A DNA stretch of 64,000 bases from Marinifilum_A sediminis. Lineage in GTDB: Bacteria; Bacteroidota; Bacteroidia; Bacteroidales; Marinifilaceae. Below are positions 37,429-47,188 of this stretch, in pieces. Position numbers and translations under genes: made by a program. Numbering within the stretch: position 1 is the first letter of the stretch; each line of letters begins with the position of its first letter. Location: positions 62,001 to 126,000 of the forward strand of contig CANMCX010000009.1 of NCBI GenBank assembly GCA_947496465.1, in the 5' to 3' direction. The notes under the pieces were generated by a model. The model had not been told where the DNA came from, did no database searches, and was given only the letters and a program-made list of their open reading frames with translations.

Positions 37429-38043
37429 ATGGCTGACGAAAAATTATATTTATATCCTGTTTGGATTCGAATTTGGCACTGGTTAAATGCAATCATATTC
37501 ATTATTCTACTTTTAACCGGTGTTAGCATGCAGTACTCAAATCCTGAAAATCCGTTATTGATTCCATTTGAACTATCTGTACAACTTCATAATATTTGTG
37601 GTATCCTTATAAGCATAAATTACCTGATATTTATTATCGGGAACTTGTTTACTTCAAATGGGAAACAATACAAAATGAAAACGAAGGGTTTATTTAAAAG
37701 ATTATTTGATCAATCCATTTTTTACCTGTTTGGAATGTTTAAAAAACAGGAAGCTCCATTCCCGATTTCACTTGATAATAAATTCAATCCTCTTCAGAGA
37801 TTTATTTATTCTACTGCAATGTATATTGGCTTTCCAATAATTATTGCAAGTGGTATAGCAATGCTATTTCCTGAAATAATTCTACCTCAAATATTTGGAT
37901 TAAGTGGACTTTTACTTACTGCTTTAGTTCATGTTATTATAGGGTTTGTACTTTCACTATTCCTTTTTATTCATATTTATGTATGTACAATCGGAAGTTC
38001 TATTAGTAGCAATTTTAAAAGTATGATTACGGGTTGGCATTAA
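37429..38043 (+). CDS. b-type cytochrome membrane subunit
   Basis: A 204-residue integral membrane protein with four main helices. The ATG at 37429 is used; an in-frame TTG upstream overlaps the preceding gene and is not needed. WIRIWHWLNAIIFIILLL opens helix one with His18, VQLHNICGI provides a second histidine, and the C-terminal FLFIHIYVC supplies further histidines that can ligate heme b. This fits the Ni-hydrogenase/thiosulfate-reductase cytochrome b family (PF01292). It starts one base after the 7-heme cytochrome stop. It likely oxidises or reduces the menaquinone pool for that partner. A terminator follows at 38067-38098. Confidence 0.82.
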   Translation: MADEKLYLYPVWIRIWHWLNAIIFIILLLTGVSMQYSNPENPLLIPFELSVQLHNICGILISINYLIFIIGNLFTSNGKQYKMKTKGLFKRLFDQSIFYLFGMFKKQEAPFPISLDNKFNPLQRFIYSTAMYIGFPIIIASGIAMLFPEIILPQIFGLSGLLLTALVHVIIGFVLSLFLFIHIYVCTIGSSISSNFKSMITGWH

Positions 38044-38066
38044 TTCTACCTGTTTTTAAGATATAA

Positions 38067-38098
38067 AGACCGAACAATTAGTTGTTCGGTCTTTTTTA
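38067..38098 (+). terminator. Terminator of the cytochrome c/b operon
   Basis: AAGACCGAACAA and TTGTTCGGTCTT form a perfect 12-bp stem with a TTAG-type loop and a run of six T. It follows the cytochrome b stop at 38043. Confidence 0.9.
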
Positions 38099-38267
38099 TT
38101 GCGATAAACAAATTCTCTTTAATAATGATTTATAAACTGTTAATTTACTCCTAAGAATAATAAAAACTATAACATTATTAGATCTCGCTACGTACTTAGA
38201 ATCAATACATTTCAATAATATCGAAAAAATTTAACAAAAATTTAGCTATTTTGTTTCACCCTTTTTA

Positions 38268-38275
38268 TAATTTTG
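38268..38275 (+). promoter_or_regulatory. Promoter -7 element of the TonB/HMA cluster
   Basis: TAATTTTG exactly fits the Bacteroidota -7 consensus TAnnTTTG, about 49 bases before the start of the Cys-rich gene at 38324. A matching -33 TTTG at the preferred distance is not present (the nearest, at 38250, gives a 14-base spacer), so strength is uncertain. Confidence 0.4.
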
Positions 38276-38323
38276 CCTGTCTATATAACAAATACATTAA
38301 GTTATTAAGTATCGAGTAAGCAA

Positions 38324-38776
38324 ATGAAACAACCGCTTAAAAATATTTTTTCTATGATTCTGTTGGTTTTTTACCTAACAGGAATATGCGGTATTCATTT
38401 CATTAAACATAGCTGTTTTTCATGTAATCATTCAGATCTTCACATCACACTTAGTGCTGATAATTTCGCAACAGAAAGCGAACATTGCTGTTGTGAGAGT
38501 CATGATCATTCTCGTGAATCGCATTTTGAATCAACTTCGAATACATCTCAAATATGCTGTGATTACGATTTTGTTTTTCTAAAAACTAATCCGACTACTA
38601 CCATTAGTAAAAATAGTAAAGCTCCCAATATTTTGGAGTTAAATATATTTGTTACCGATAATTTTAAATTTCTTTCATTTTTAACTCCTGTAATTCCATC
38701 ATTGGAATACATTGATTCTTATCCAGATTCTTCAGATAAAATCATGCAGGATTTCCTTTGTTGCTTCCTTTGTTGA
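38324..38776 (+). CDS. Cys/His-rich HYC_CC_PP-like small envelope protein
   Basis: A 150-residue protein with an N-terminal helix (about 6-24), then cysteine-rich segments: HSCFSCNHSD, HCCCESHDHS and ICCDYDF. It ends FLCCFLC. Spacing and position resemble the HYC_CC_PP family that accompanies TonB receptors and HMA metal-binding proteins in Bacteroidota. The dense Cys/His content suggests copper or another soft metal ligand role in the periplasm. It is immediately upstream of the TonB receptor and HMA gene. The family assignment is by pattern and context, and the function is unproven. Confidence 0.55.
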   Translation: MKQPLKNIFSMILLVFYLTGICGIHFIKHSCFSCNHSDLHITLSADNFATESEHCCCESHDHSRESHFESTSNTSQICCDYDFVFLKTNPTTTISKNSKAPNILELNIFVTDNFKFLSFLTPVIPSLEYIDSYPDSSDKIMQDFLCCFLC

Positions 38777-38927
38777 TATTCAATCAAATACTTTGATTCA
38801 TGATTTCAATCAATATTGAAACCATTTAATATTCTTATAACAACAAACATTTATTCTGGAAATATTTATTAGACTAAAGATCAATATAACTTGGTCTTAA
38901 GGTTCTAATACTTTACAATTACTTTTT

Positions 38928-41153
38928 ATGAAGATTAGAATTATTACGATAATCCTTTCTCTACTTCCCTGTATAAGTTTTGCAAAAGATATAAAAGGGA
39001 AAATTATAGAAAAACCAAATTCAGGAGAAATCATCCCTCTGGCAGGAGCTTCTGTGTTCTGGAAAAATACCAATATTGGTACTGCTGCCAATGCCGATGG
39101 TGTATTTAACTTGAGTGCAACCGCTAAATCAAACACATTGGTTGTGCAATTCGTTGGTTACGAAACCAAAGAAATCTTAATAAATGAGAGTAACAAAGAT
39201 GAGATCCTGGTAGAATTAGTTCCAAACATTTCTTTAAATGAAGTAGTAATTTCTAAAAGGAAAGTAGGAACCGTGTTAGATCGGGACAATCCAATACAAT
39301 CACAAAGTATTACGGGTGCAGAACTGTGTAAAGCTGCCTGTTGTAATCTTTCGGAAAGTTTTGAAACCAACGCTTCTGTTGACGTATCATATGCCGACGC
39401 AGCTACCGGTGCTAAATCGATTAAATTATTGGGACTCACCGGTAAATATATCGAAATGATGACTGAAAAAAAACCCAATTTTAAAGGCTTAGCTTCAGTC
39501 TATGGAATGGTATATGTTCCTGGTCCGTGGATGGAATCAATTCAAGTATCAAAAGGTGTAGGCTCGGTTATAAATGGATATGAATCTATCACCGGACAGA
39601 TTAATATTGAATATCAAAAGCCACAAAAATCACCAAAATTCTATTTAAATACCTATGCAAATAGTATGGGAATGGCTGAGGCAAATATTATTACATCAGC
39701 CAAATTATCACCTAAATTGTCTACTTCTATATTGGCACATGTTCAGGATAATGATAAAGAAATTGACAAAAATCATGATGATTTCTTAGATGATCCAATG
39801 GTAACGCAATACAATTTTATCAACCGATGGAATTGGGATGCAAGTGAGTTTTTAAAAGTACAATTTGGTGCAAAATTTATTGATGAGAAGCGAATTGGAG
39901 GTCAAAAAGGGTTTGATGAAAGCAAACCTAATGATTCTAACAATACCTATCGCATTGATATTGACACCAGAAGATACGAGGCTTTTGCTAAATTTGGTTA
40001 TATCTTTCCAAATGATGATGATAAAAGTATTGCCTTGATTACCAACTTTGCCTCACACGAGCAAAATTCCTTTTATGGACTAAGGACTTATGATGCGAAT
40101 CAGAAGTATTTCTATGCCAATTTATTGTTCCAATCATACATTGGTAATTTAAAACATAAATACACAGCAGGTTTATCCTTTGTATATGATAATTTTAAAG
40201 ATCACCTTAGCGGCGATAATTTAGGTACTAACAGAACTGAGAAAGTGGGTGGAGCTTACGTGGAATACACCTGGTTACCTAACGATAAAATAACCTTGCA
40301 AACAGGTTTAAGATATGATGATCACAATATTTACGATGGCTTTTTAACGCCTCGTGTTCATTTCAGATATCAATTTGCTCCTAAATCCACAATACGCCTT
40401 GCTGCCGGTAGCGGAAGAAGAACATCAAATCCGATTGCCGAAAACAGTTTCTTGTTAGCATCGAATCGTTCATTTGAAATTTTAGAAGATTTAAAACAGG
40501 AAAAAGCATGGAATTTTGGCTTAAGCATGACTCAATATTTTAATTTATTCGGAAAAGGTTTTACGCTTTCAGCAGATTTCTATCGAACTTCTTTTGAAAA
40601 TCAAGTTATTGTTGATTTGGACCATAGTGTAAACACAGTACAATTCTATAATCTAGATGGTAAATCGTGGGCAAACAATTATCAGGTAGAATTAAAATTT
40701 GAACCGGTTGAAAGGTTTGATGTAACAACGGCAATTCGATTTTCTGATGTAAAAGCAGATATTAATAATGAGTTTCAAAAAGTTCCGTATGTAAATCAAT
40801 ATAAAGGTTTAATCAATTTATCTTATGCCACAAACTTTAACAAATGGCAATTTGATTTTACAACGCAATTCAATGGTGATATGAGGATTCCTTCAACTCA
40901 GGAAAATCCAACACAACACCAGAGAAGGGAAAAGTCTCCAACTTATGCCCTGATGAATGCTCAGGTAACGAAAAGGTTCAGAATTTGGGAAATTTACGTA
41001 GGAGCAGAAAACCTTGGAAACTATACTCAGAAAGATCCAATTATTTCTGCAGACAATCCATTTAACGAAAATTTTGATGCCTCAATGATTTGGGGACCCA
41101 TACAAGAACGTAAATTCTATGTTGGCGTACGATTTACAATTGACCGAGAATAA
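38928..41153 (+). CDS. TonB-dependent receptor with carboxypeptidase-like N-terminal domain
   Basis: A 741-residue outer-membrane transporter. It has a signal peptide (about 1-18) and a carboxypeptidase regulatory-like domain (about 20-105, GKIIEKPNSGEIIPLAGASV). The plug domain (about 120-240) contains GAELCKAACCNLSESFETN with Cys134, Cys138 and Cys139. A 22-strand barrel follows, ending in VGVRFTIDRE. It would import a ligand across the outer membrane using TonB energy. The cysteine-containing plug entrance and the neighbours (Cys-rich protein before, HMA protein after) point to copper or another soft metal. No siderophore-specific gene is near. Confidence 0.88.
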   Translation: MKIRIITIILSLLPCISFAKDIKGKIIEKPNSGEIIPLAGASVFWKNTNIGTAANADGVFNLSATAKSNTLVVQFVGYETKEILINESNKDEILVELVPNISLNEVVISKRKVGTVLDRDNPIQSQSITGAELCKAACCNLSESFETNASVDVSYADAATGAKSIKLLGLTGKYIEMMTEKKPNFKGLASVYGMVYVPGPWMESIQVSKGVGSVINGYESITGQINIEYQKPQKSPKFYLNTYANSMGMAEANIITSAKLSPKLSTSILAHVQDNDKEIDKNHDDFLDDPMVTQYNFINRWNWDASEFLKVQFGAKFIDEKRIGGQKGFDESKPNDSNNTYRIDIDTRRYEAFAKFGYIFPNDDDKSIALITNFASHEQNSFYGLRTYDANQKYFYANLLFQSYIGNLKHKYTAGLSFVYDNFKDHLSGDNLGTNRTEKVGGAYVEYTWLPNDKITLQTGLRYDDHNIYDGFLTPRVHFRYQFAPKSTIRLAAGSGRRTSNPIAENSFLLASNRSFEILEDLKQEKAWNFGLSMTQYFNLFGKGFTLSADFYRTSFENQVIVDLDHSVNTVQFYNLDGKSWANNYQVELKFEPVERFDVTTAIRFSDVKADINNEFQKVPYVNQYKGLINLSYATNFNKWQFDFTTQFNGDMRIPSTQENPTQHQRREKSPTYALMNAQVTKRFRIWEIYVGAENLGNYTQKDPIISADNPFNENFDASMIWGPIQERKFYVGVRFTIDRE

Positions 41154-41188
41154 ACAATACTAATACCTAAACCATAAAAAATTTAAAC

Positions 41189-41503
41189 ATGAAGAATTTA
41201 ACACAAATTTTTAAAAGCACAATTTTAGCCCTTAGCATTATCTTACTTTCTAACGTTGCTTTTGCAGGAAACAAAGATGCCAAAAAAGTAGAATCTGTTG
41301 TATTTAAAGTAGAAATGGACTGCATGGGATGCGCTGGCAAAATTGAAAAAAACATTCCTTATGAAAAAGGAGTTAAAGAATTAAAAGTTGATTTTAAGAA
41401 TCAAAAAGTAACGATCAGCTATAAAACTGATAAGACTAATAAAGAGAATTTAAAAAAGGCTCTTGAAAAGTTAAAATTTAAAGTTAAGGAAGTAAAATCA
41501 TAA
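41189..41503 (+). CDS. HMA domain heavy-metal-binding protein
   Basis: A 104-residue exported protein with a signal peptide (cleavage near 26, VAFAG) and one heavy-metal-associated domain. KVEMDCMGCAGKIEKNI is the metal motif, with Cys45 and Cys48 as ligands (CXXC). Then come GVKELKVDFKNQKVTISYKTD and a second helix, giving the ferredoxin-like beta-alpha-beta fold of copper chaperones. The signal peptide makes it periplasmic, unlike cytosolic CopZ. It starts 35 bases after the TonB receptor stop, so it probably receives metal from the transporter. Confidence 0.85.
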   Translation: MKNLTQIFKSTILALSIILLSNVAFAGNKDAKKVESVVFKVEMDCMGCAGKIEKNIPYEKGVKELKVDFKNQKVTISYKTDKTNKENLKKALEKLKFKVKEVKS

Positions 41504-41518
41504 CTTATAAAAAATAGC

Positions 41519-41551
41519 AAAAGGGCTGTTGTATTGACAACAGCCCTTTTT
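41519..41551. terminator. Bidirectional terminator after the HMA gene
   Basis: AAAAGGGCTGTTGT and GACAACAGCCCTTTT pair across a short loop, with T on the plus-strand side and A on the other. It lies between the HMA gene and the converging 6-heme lipoprotein gene. Confidence 0.88.
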
Positions 41552-41573
41552 GATATCTAGTAAATTGTTTTAG

Positions 41574-42626
41574 TTAATCAAATATAGCAATTGATTCTTC
41601 TAGTAACGCTTCTGTGTAACGTGGATTATGAACTCCTAAACTTTGGTCTTCCAATACAGTTTTGTAATTGTATAATGCACCTGCTTGTTCAGCTGGATAA
41701 GTTCCAAGAACAATAGCTCCGTCAACATCAAGCAAGCCAGCCGTTGTAAGTTCCGCTTTTAAATCATCCATCAAACCTTGGATTTTTGTTTGGAATCCAT
41801 TATGGTCAAAAGTTGTCAGCGATGTGTGACAAGCTGTACAAGACTCAATTGTAGGAACCCAGTCGTGAGCTGCTACATCATCTTTATCTGCCATGTGACA
41901 AAGAACACAAGAACCAGCTGTTGCATGCGTAGATGTACCTGCGGTTGGATATTCTCCTGTTAAAGTTTCATAACCTGCGATACCCGCTACCATAGTTGCT
42001 TGAGGTGAATGATGAGGTCCATATCGAGAACTAGTAACTTCGAAATTACCATCACCGTCAGGTACAGTTGGTCCTGTTCTTGGTTGATGACAATTGGCAC
42101 AAAGGTTACTACTATTGCCAAAATCAACTTCTGCATTCTTATCAATTAATAAGGCTACAGGGATATTTGTGCTTAATGCATAATCCTGACCATCTGTCTC
42201 AAAATCCAATGTACCATGAGTTGAATGGCAAGTATTGCAAGTTATATTTGTTGGAATCTCGAAATCTGCTGCTGTGGTATCTCTACCTGTCTTTTGAGTT
42301 TCTATAAATCCTTCGTGTGAGTGACATTTTGCACAATCATTTCTTGCACCAGCATAATCAGAAACCAATGGACTTCCTGGGTAGAAGTTTTGACTACCTC
42401 CATGAGTAGATGATTCGTATTGCGTAGTTATTAATGTTTGAACAGCATCATTGTGACAGGCTAAACAAGTAGTTGTTCCATCCGTTCCATTTGTACCATT
42501 TGTTCCATCGGTCCCATCAGCACCTGCTGGTCCCATTGGTCCCTCCTTTGTACAACCAACAATAATTAATGATATAGTGAATATTCCAATTCCTATAAGT
42601 TGAAAAAACAAGCGAGCTTTTTTCAT
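41574..42626 (-). CDS. Six-heme c-type cytochrome lipoprotein with collagen-like linker
   Basis: A 350-residue exported lipoprotein. The lipobox is IIVGC (Cys at about 25). Immediately after it comes a collagen-like Gly-X-Y stretch (GPMGPAGADGTDGTNGTNG, about 29-50). Six heme sites follow: CLACH, CAKCH, CNTCH, CANCH, CVLCH and CTACH. The linker gives the heme domain a spacer from the membrane, suggesting a surface or outer-leaflet cytochrome. It is alone on its strand, 3.5 kb from the 7-heme/cytochrome b pair and the DUF5777 operon, and could be the outer end of that chain. That link is inference. Confidence 0.85.
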   Translation of the reverse strand: MKKARLFFQLIGIGIFTISLIIVGCTKEGPMGPAGADGTDGTNGTNGTDGTTTCLACHNDAVQTLITTQYESSTHGGSQNFYPGSPLVSDYAGARNDCAKCHSHEGFIETQKTGRDTTAADFEIPTNITCNTCHSTHGTLDFETDGQDYALSTNIPVALLIDKNAEVDFGNSSNLCANCHQPRTGPTVPDGDGNFEVTSSRYGPHHSPQATMVAGIAGYETLTGEYPTAGTSTHATAGSCVLCHMADKDDVAAHDWVPTIESCTACHTSLTTFDHNGFQTKIQGLMDDLKAELTTAGLLDVDGAIVLGTYPAEQAGALYNYKTVLEDQSLGVHNPRYTEALLEESIAIFD

Positions 42627-42842
42627 AATCCAGAATATAAGGTTAATATTTGATAGTTACATTTTCATAGAAAGAGGAATTCCTCTTATACCTTTAAATA
42701 TAGAAGAATGTAAAAAGCTTATCAATAATTACCTAGCGAGATATGTAAACGAGAATAAAGAGGTTTACGCCATTAAAAATACGATGATTTTGGTTTTAGA
42801 ATCGATTTTTATCTATAATATATCGGCGTATGTCGTTAATTC

Positions 42843-45800
42843 TTATTCATGAAATATACCAATAGGAGCAGGAATAAGAAATACTTCTATATCTCTGGCT
42901 AGTTGATTACTAGCATCAAAACCATCATTAACAATAAAGCTAATTGTTCGATTGCCAGTAGTCCTTGAGCTGTCATTTTTAGTATTTCTATATTTAACCG
43001 TGATTAATGCATTCTGCATATTAGTAACACTTGAAGAACTCAATTGGATGGTTTGATCTGTTATTGTAGCAGTAACACCAGATACTGTTGAATAAATCAA
43101 TTGATCTTCACCAGCAATAAAACCTCCTGAAATAGTTATTGTAGCTGTTAGCATATCATTGTCATCGTCAGCAACCGTAATTGAAGAACTTACTACTTCA
43201 TCTCCATTACAGTATTCTATGTTGGTTGCTTCAATATTTGTTAATTCAGGAGCCGAATTTAACTTTCCAAATGTAAAATATTGTCTATTGACAAAATCAA
43301 AATCTACTTCCCAATTGCTACCATTAGAGTTTAATGCAATTTTTTCAGTTGCTGTTGTATTCGGAAATGATACATCTGAACTTACAAAAAGTGTGGTAAC
43401 TCCTGCGGTAACACTACTTTTTGGTATCTGTAAACTAACAGTTCCTATAGTTCCCGTTTCAGATACTCTCCATATTCTGTTAATTCCATTATTGGAAACA
43501 CCTAAATAATCTCCTGTCATATCAGTTGAAGTACCGCCATTATTACTCCAAATTAAAAAAGAATTATCAATCGAAATTGCTGTAGGATTATCTATATCTG
43601 TACCATTTGCGATTGTTACTATAGCTGTAGAATTAATACTCTTGGATTTAAATTGAGCCAAACTAGTATTTACATCCAAACCAATACCAGTAATATCATT
43701 GTTAAATAACGAATTATCAGTTCCATTCCATACTACAGTTCCGTTTGACGACATATAATTTTGAGCACTACTTTGATCTAAAGTAATACCATATTTTAAA
43801 GCTAAATAAGTTTCAATCTTGTTTCGTTTATCTGTGTCCAGATACTCTTTTGCGTAAGAAATTTCTGCAAAATGTCCCTTGAAAAAATAATTATTACCTG
43901 ATTGATTGTTAACATTGGGCTCAAAGTAGGAATCTCCAACCATACCTCCAACTCCAATATCTGCTCCGTGAGCATACAATCGACCTACACTAGAAATGGT
44001 CTGCCTCACATCTCCAGCCTCTACTAACTCAATAATTCCATTTTCTGAATTCGTTCCATTAAAATTAAATGTTAACAGATATGTTTTGTTTGCAACAATA
44101 CTTATTTTCTGAGAAAAATACCCCCATGGAGAACCTGCTCCATCATTATTTAAATTCCAGGCACCAATATATAATTCTCCATTAAAAATATATGTATTAA
44201 TACCACGAGCTGTTCCTCCTTCTTCATATAAAACCTGTCTGGTATTTATATCGCTACCCGCAGTAAATACAATACTAAAAGCCTTCTCTAAAGTAGAAGT
44301 CATATTATTCAGCTCATCTGAATCCGGAATGGTTAATACTCTATTTGTAGAGCCTGAATAGTCTAAAATAGGATTAAAATTTAACCTATTAGTTCGATAG
44401 ATAGGCTGAGAAATACCAGACCTTTGAACAGCATTATTACCATTCAATTGATCAGACCATGTAGTAACTGCTACCCCATCCGTCGTTGTACTAGTTCCTG
44501 CATCAGCTTTAAGCCAGAATTCCAGATTTGCTTCTCCACCTCCGGGAGCTGGCTTTGGTTTTGTAGCTAAAGTAATATACTGATTATTTGTTACTGATAC
44601 ATTTGTAAAAGTAAGTACATCCTGACTAGCATTTAAACTTATACCTGTAACATGTTCAGTTGCACTTGTAAAATCCTCTGAAGAACTAATCAACAATGCA
44701 AAATCATTAACATTTGGAGAACTTATCCCCAAACTTGCCAAATCAAAACTCAATTCTACAGTTCCAGGATTACCAGACCTGGCTACTTTCCATATTCTTG
44801 CAATTCTCTCTCCTCTGCTTGATGGCACCTCCGTGCTTCTATCTGTTAGGGTAGCATTATCATTTCCAAATATCAAGTAAACCCTATCACTTAAGGTTGA
44901 TTCAGCTTGAATATCAAGTGCTGCATCACCATTAATACTTTTTGATTGAGATTGATTTAAAAGAGAAATATTATCACGACCAATACCAAAAATATCGTTA
45001 TTATAAGCGCTGTTTGATGCGGAATTCCAAACTATACTGCCATCTGAATTGATGTAATTTTTATTCTCAAGGGTAATACCATATTTAATGGCTAAATAAG
45101 TTTCGATCTGATTTTGTTCCTGGTTAGATAAACGGTCGTCATAGGAAATAATCTCAGCGATATCTCCATAATATCCTCTATTATTATAATATCCACCAGC
45201 ATAAAATTTATTTGTGTGTGAATTTCCCCTTTCCTGATAGACAATATGCCACTCTCTATCATGCTGATATCCAGCAGAACCATTAATAAATGAATTTCCA
45301 CCACTATTCCAATCATCATTATTATAACTTCCCCAATAATTACTGTCATCAGCTTTTCGAATTCCTTTATCACCTTCTAACCCAACAAGACCTGCAAGAC
45401 TATTGGTAGAATTCGATTTTGTTACAACTACAATAGTTTGTGCCTCAACATTCTCATCTGACACAAGATTACGATTCGTATTATTCATTCGAACCACTGC
45501 ATTATAATTCAATAAATCTCCACTTGAATTTTCAAAAGATGCATTGGTATTTGCTCCCTGTATCTTTAAATAATTATTAAAAGCAGCTAAATTTTCCCAT
45601 GATTTCAATTGTTGTCCATCTCCAATACTTCCAGATAAATTGTCATTTGGAAAAATGTAATTTGGATCTGCCATAAACCAAATTCTTAGACCATCCAAAT
45701 GTCCTCCAGGACCTCTTACTGGATTAACTCCAGGCACTTCAGGATCAATAACAATATCTATCGGTTCATCCGTTCCCTCATTTCCAGAATGATTTCCTCC

Positions 45801-47030
45801 AGTATTATCTTCACCATCTGCACCATTACTACCTGAAGTATTCACTCCAGAAGGAAAAGCTATTGATGAATAGATCAGACCAGATCCACCACCACCACCA
45901 CCACCATGAGCAGCACTTGAACCAACATTTCCACCATCACCACCATCAACAGTTAAATTTATCTGACAAGAATTAGGTTGATAATTTTGTGTGTGAATTA
46001 GTATAACTCCTCCAGCTCCGCCGCCGCCGCCGCCATCATTCCCAGAATTGCCTACAGAATTTCCTAAAGCTGAAATTACATGGTTCGCACTGCAATTTGT
46101 AGTTAAAGTATTTACAATTAATATAATTATACCACCACCATTACCACCATTAGTTCCAACGGAGTTATTTTGCTGACCACCACCTCCACCACCACCAAAG
46201 AATAATCTTTGACTAGTTTTATTATAAGTCATTGCATCTCCTGCTGTTCCTCCAGCATAATTAGATGAGGTACAATTCCAACCTATTCCACCTTGACCAC
46301 CTTGTCCGTGGTTAGATCCTCCACCTCCACCGGCATTGTGAGTAGATCCTCCACCTCCACCATTGGCTATAGGACCTTGACCTCTCAAATTTGATGAATA
46401 AGTAGATATTCCTTCTCCTTTTTCTCCGTAGATACTACTGTTACTTCTATAAATTGTAGTACAACCATTTCCATTGTTACTACTTCTTGCACCACCAACG
46501 AACCCTTGACCATCAACACTAATATTTGCTCCCAATGTAAGAGTATTAGCTTGCAGTATTAACACACCTCCATAGCCATTGGATTGATTCCAAGCTTGAG
46601 ATGTTAAAGTTCCATTCGTAGTTACATTATTATATTGTGGAATACTAATCAATTGAACCATTCCATTCGTAGAGTAGGAATTCACTACACTTGTAAAAGT
46701 AACAGTATTCCCACTTCTTGATTGCACAGTTGCTATTTCGTAACGACCTGCATTTCCTAAAGTGCTTACTTGTCCAAATGAAGAATTATTACCAGTATTA
46801 ATGCTAGCACCTTTAGCCTGATAAATAAGTATTTTTTTCCCAGTATCAAAATCACTTAATGATGCTCCGGTTTTACCAGCAGGAGTCCCAATTGTAAATT
46901 GATTTCCTACAATATTTGTTACTCTAGCATAACTATTCACAATACCATTTATGGTTTGTGAATAAGTCAAGTTAACAACAAGTAATAAAATTATCAAAAT
47001 AAAAAGTGAGGATATCTGGCTTAACTTCAT
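42843..47030 (-). CDS. Large Gly-rich surface protein with two LamG-type modules
   Basis: A 1395-residue secreted protein with an N-terminal signal peptide (about 1-24, LTYSQ). A Gly-rich segment at about 220-400 has runs of six to seven glycines. Two similar modules near 440-850 and 870-1250 each contain the Bacteroidota LamG/adhesin hallmark IETYLAIKYGITL or IETYLALKYGITL. A cadherin-like domain follows at about 1256-1390. It ends IPAPIGIFHE without a visible T9SS C-terminal sorting domain, which is usual in this family, so it may be truncated or use another route. The glycine runs resemble silk-like repeats. Likely adhesion or matrix role. Confidence 0.7.
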   Translation of the reverse strand: MKLSQISSLFILIILLLVVNLTYSQTINGIVNSYARVTNIVGNQFTIGTPAGKTGASLSDFDTGKKILIYQAKGASINTGNNSSFGQVSTLGNAGRYEIATVQSRSGNTVTFTSVVNSYSTNGMVQLISIPQYNNVTTNGTLTSQAWNQSNGYGGVLILQANTLTLGANISVDGQGFVGGARSSNNGNGCTTIYRSNSSIYGEKGEGISTYSSNLRGQGPIANGGGGGSTHNAGGGGGSNHGQGGQGGIGWNCTSSNYAGGTAGDAMTYNKTSQRLFFGGGGGGGQQNNSVGTNGGNGGGIIILIVNTLTTNCSANHVISALGNSVGNSGNDGGGGGGAGGVILIHTQNYQPNSCQINLTVDGGDGGNVGSSAAHGGGGGGGSGLIYSSIAFPSGVNTSGSNGADGEDNTGGNHSGNEGTDEPIDIVIDPEVPGVNPVRGPGGHLDGLRIWFMADPNYIFPNDNLSGSIGDGQQLKSWENLAAFNNYLKIQGANTNASFENSSGDLLNYNAVVRMNNTNRNLVSDENVEAQTIVVVTKSNSTNSLAGLVGLEGDKGIRKADDSNYWGSYNNDDWNSGGNSFINGSAGYQHDREWHIVYQERGNSHTNKFYAGGYYNNRGYYGDIAEIISYDDRLSNQEQNQIETYLAIKYGITLENKNYINSDGSIVWNSASNSAYNNDIFGIGRDNISLLNQSQSKSINGDAALDIQAESTLSDRVYLIFGNDNATLTDRSTEVPSSRGERIARIWKVARSGNPGTVELSFDLASLGISSPNVNDFALLISSSEDFTSATEHVTGISLNASQDVLTFTNVSVTNNQYITLATKPKPAPGGGEANLEFWLKADAGTSTTTDGVAVTTWSDQLNGNNAVQRSGISQPIYRTNRLNFNPILDYSGSTNRVLTIPDSDELNNMTSTLEKAFSIVFTAGSDINTRQVLYEEGGTARGINTYIFNGELYIGAWNLNNDGAGSPWGYFSQKISIVANKTYLLTFNFNGTNSENGIIELVEAGDVRQTISSVGRLYAHGADIGVGGMVGDSYFEPNVNNQSGNNYFFKGHFAEISYAKEYLDTDKRNKIETYLALKYGITLDQSSAQNYMSSNGTVVWNGTDNSLFNNDITGIGLDVNTSLAQFKSKSINSTAIVTIANGTDIDNPTAISIDNSFLIWSNNGGTSTDMTGDYLGVSNNGINRIWRVSETGTIGTVSLQIPKSSVTAGVTTLFVSSDVSFPNTTATEKIALNSNGSNWEVDFDFVNRQYFTFGKLNSAPELTNIEATNIEYCNGDEVVSSSITVADDDNDMLTATITISGGFIAGEDQLIYSTVSGVTATITDQTIQLSSSSVTNMQNALITVKYRNTKNDSSRTTGNRTISFIVNDGFDASNQLARDIEVFLIPAPIGIFHE

Positions 47031-47134
47031 ACTTGCTATTGTTTATTTTTTATTAATCGGTAAATATATAAAATACCACTAATATTGTGTCCTTAATCGA
47101 TTATAACTGACAGAAAAGACTAATTTTACTACGA

Positions 47135-47178
47135 AAAAAAAGAGGACATGTTATTAATAACATGTCCTCTTTTTTTAT
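47135..47178. terminator. Bidirectional terminator after the buk operon
   Basis: AGAGGACATGTTATT and AATAACATGTCCTCT with A/T runs on both ends make a long, nearly perfect palindrome. It ends the leftward acyl-CoA cluster after butyrate kinase. Confidence 0.92.
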
Positions 47179-47188
47179 TTAAAATGAT

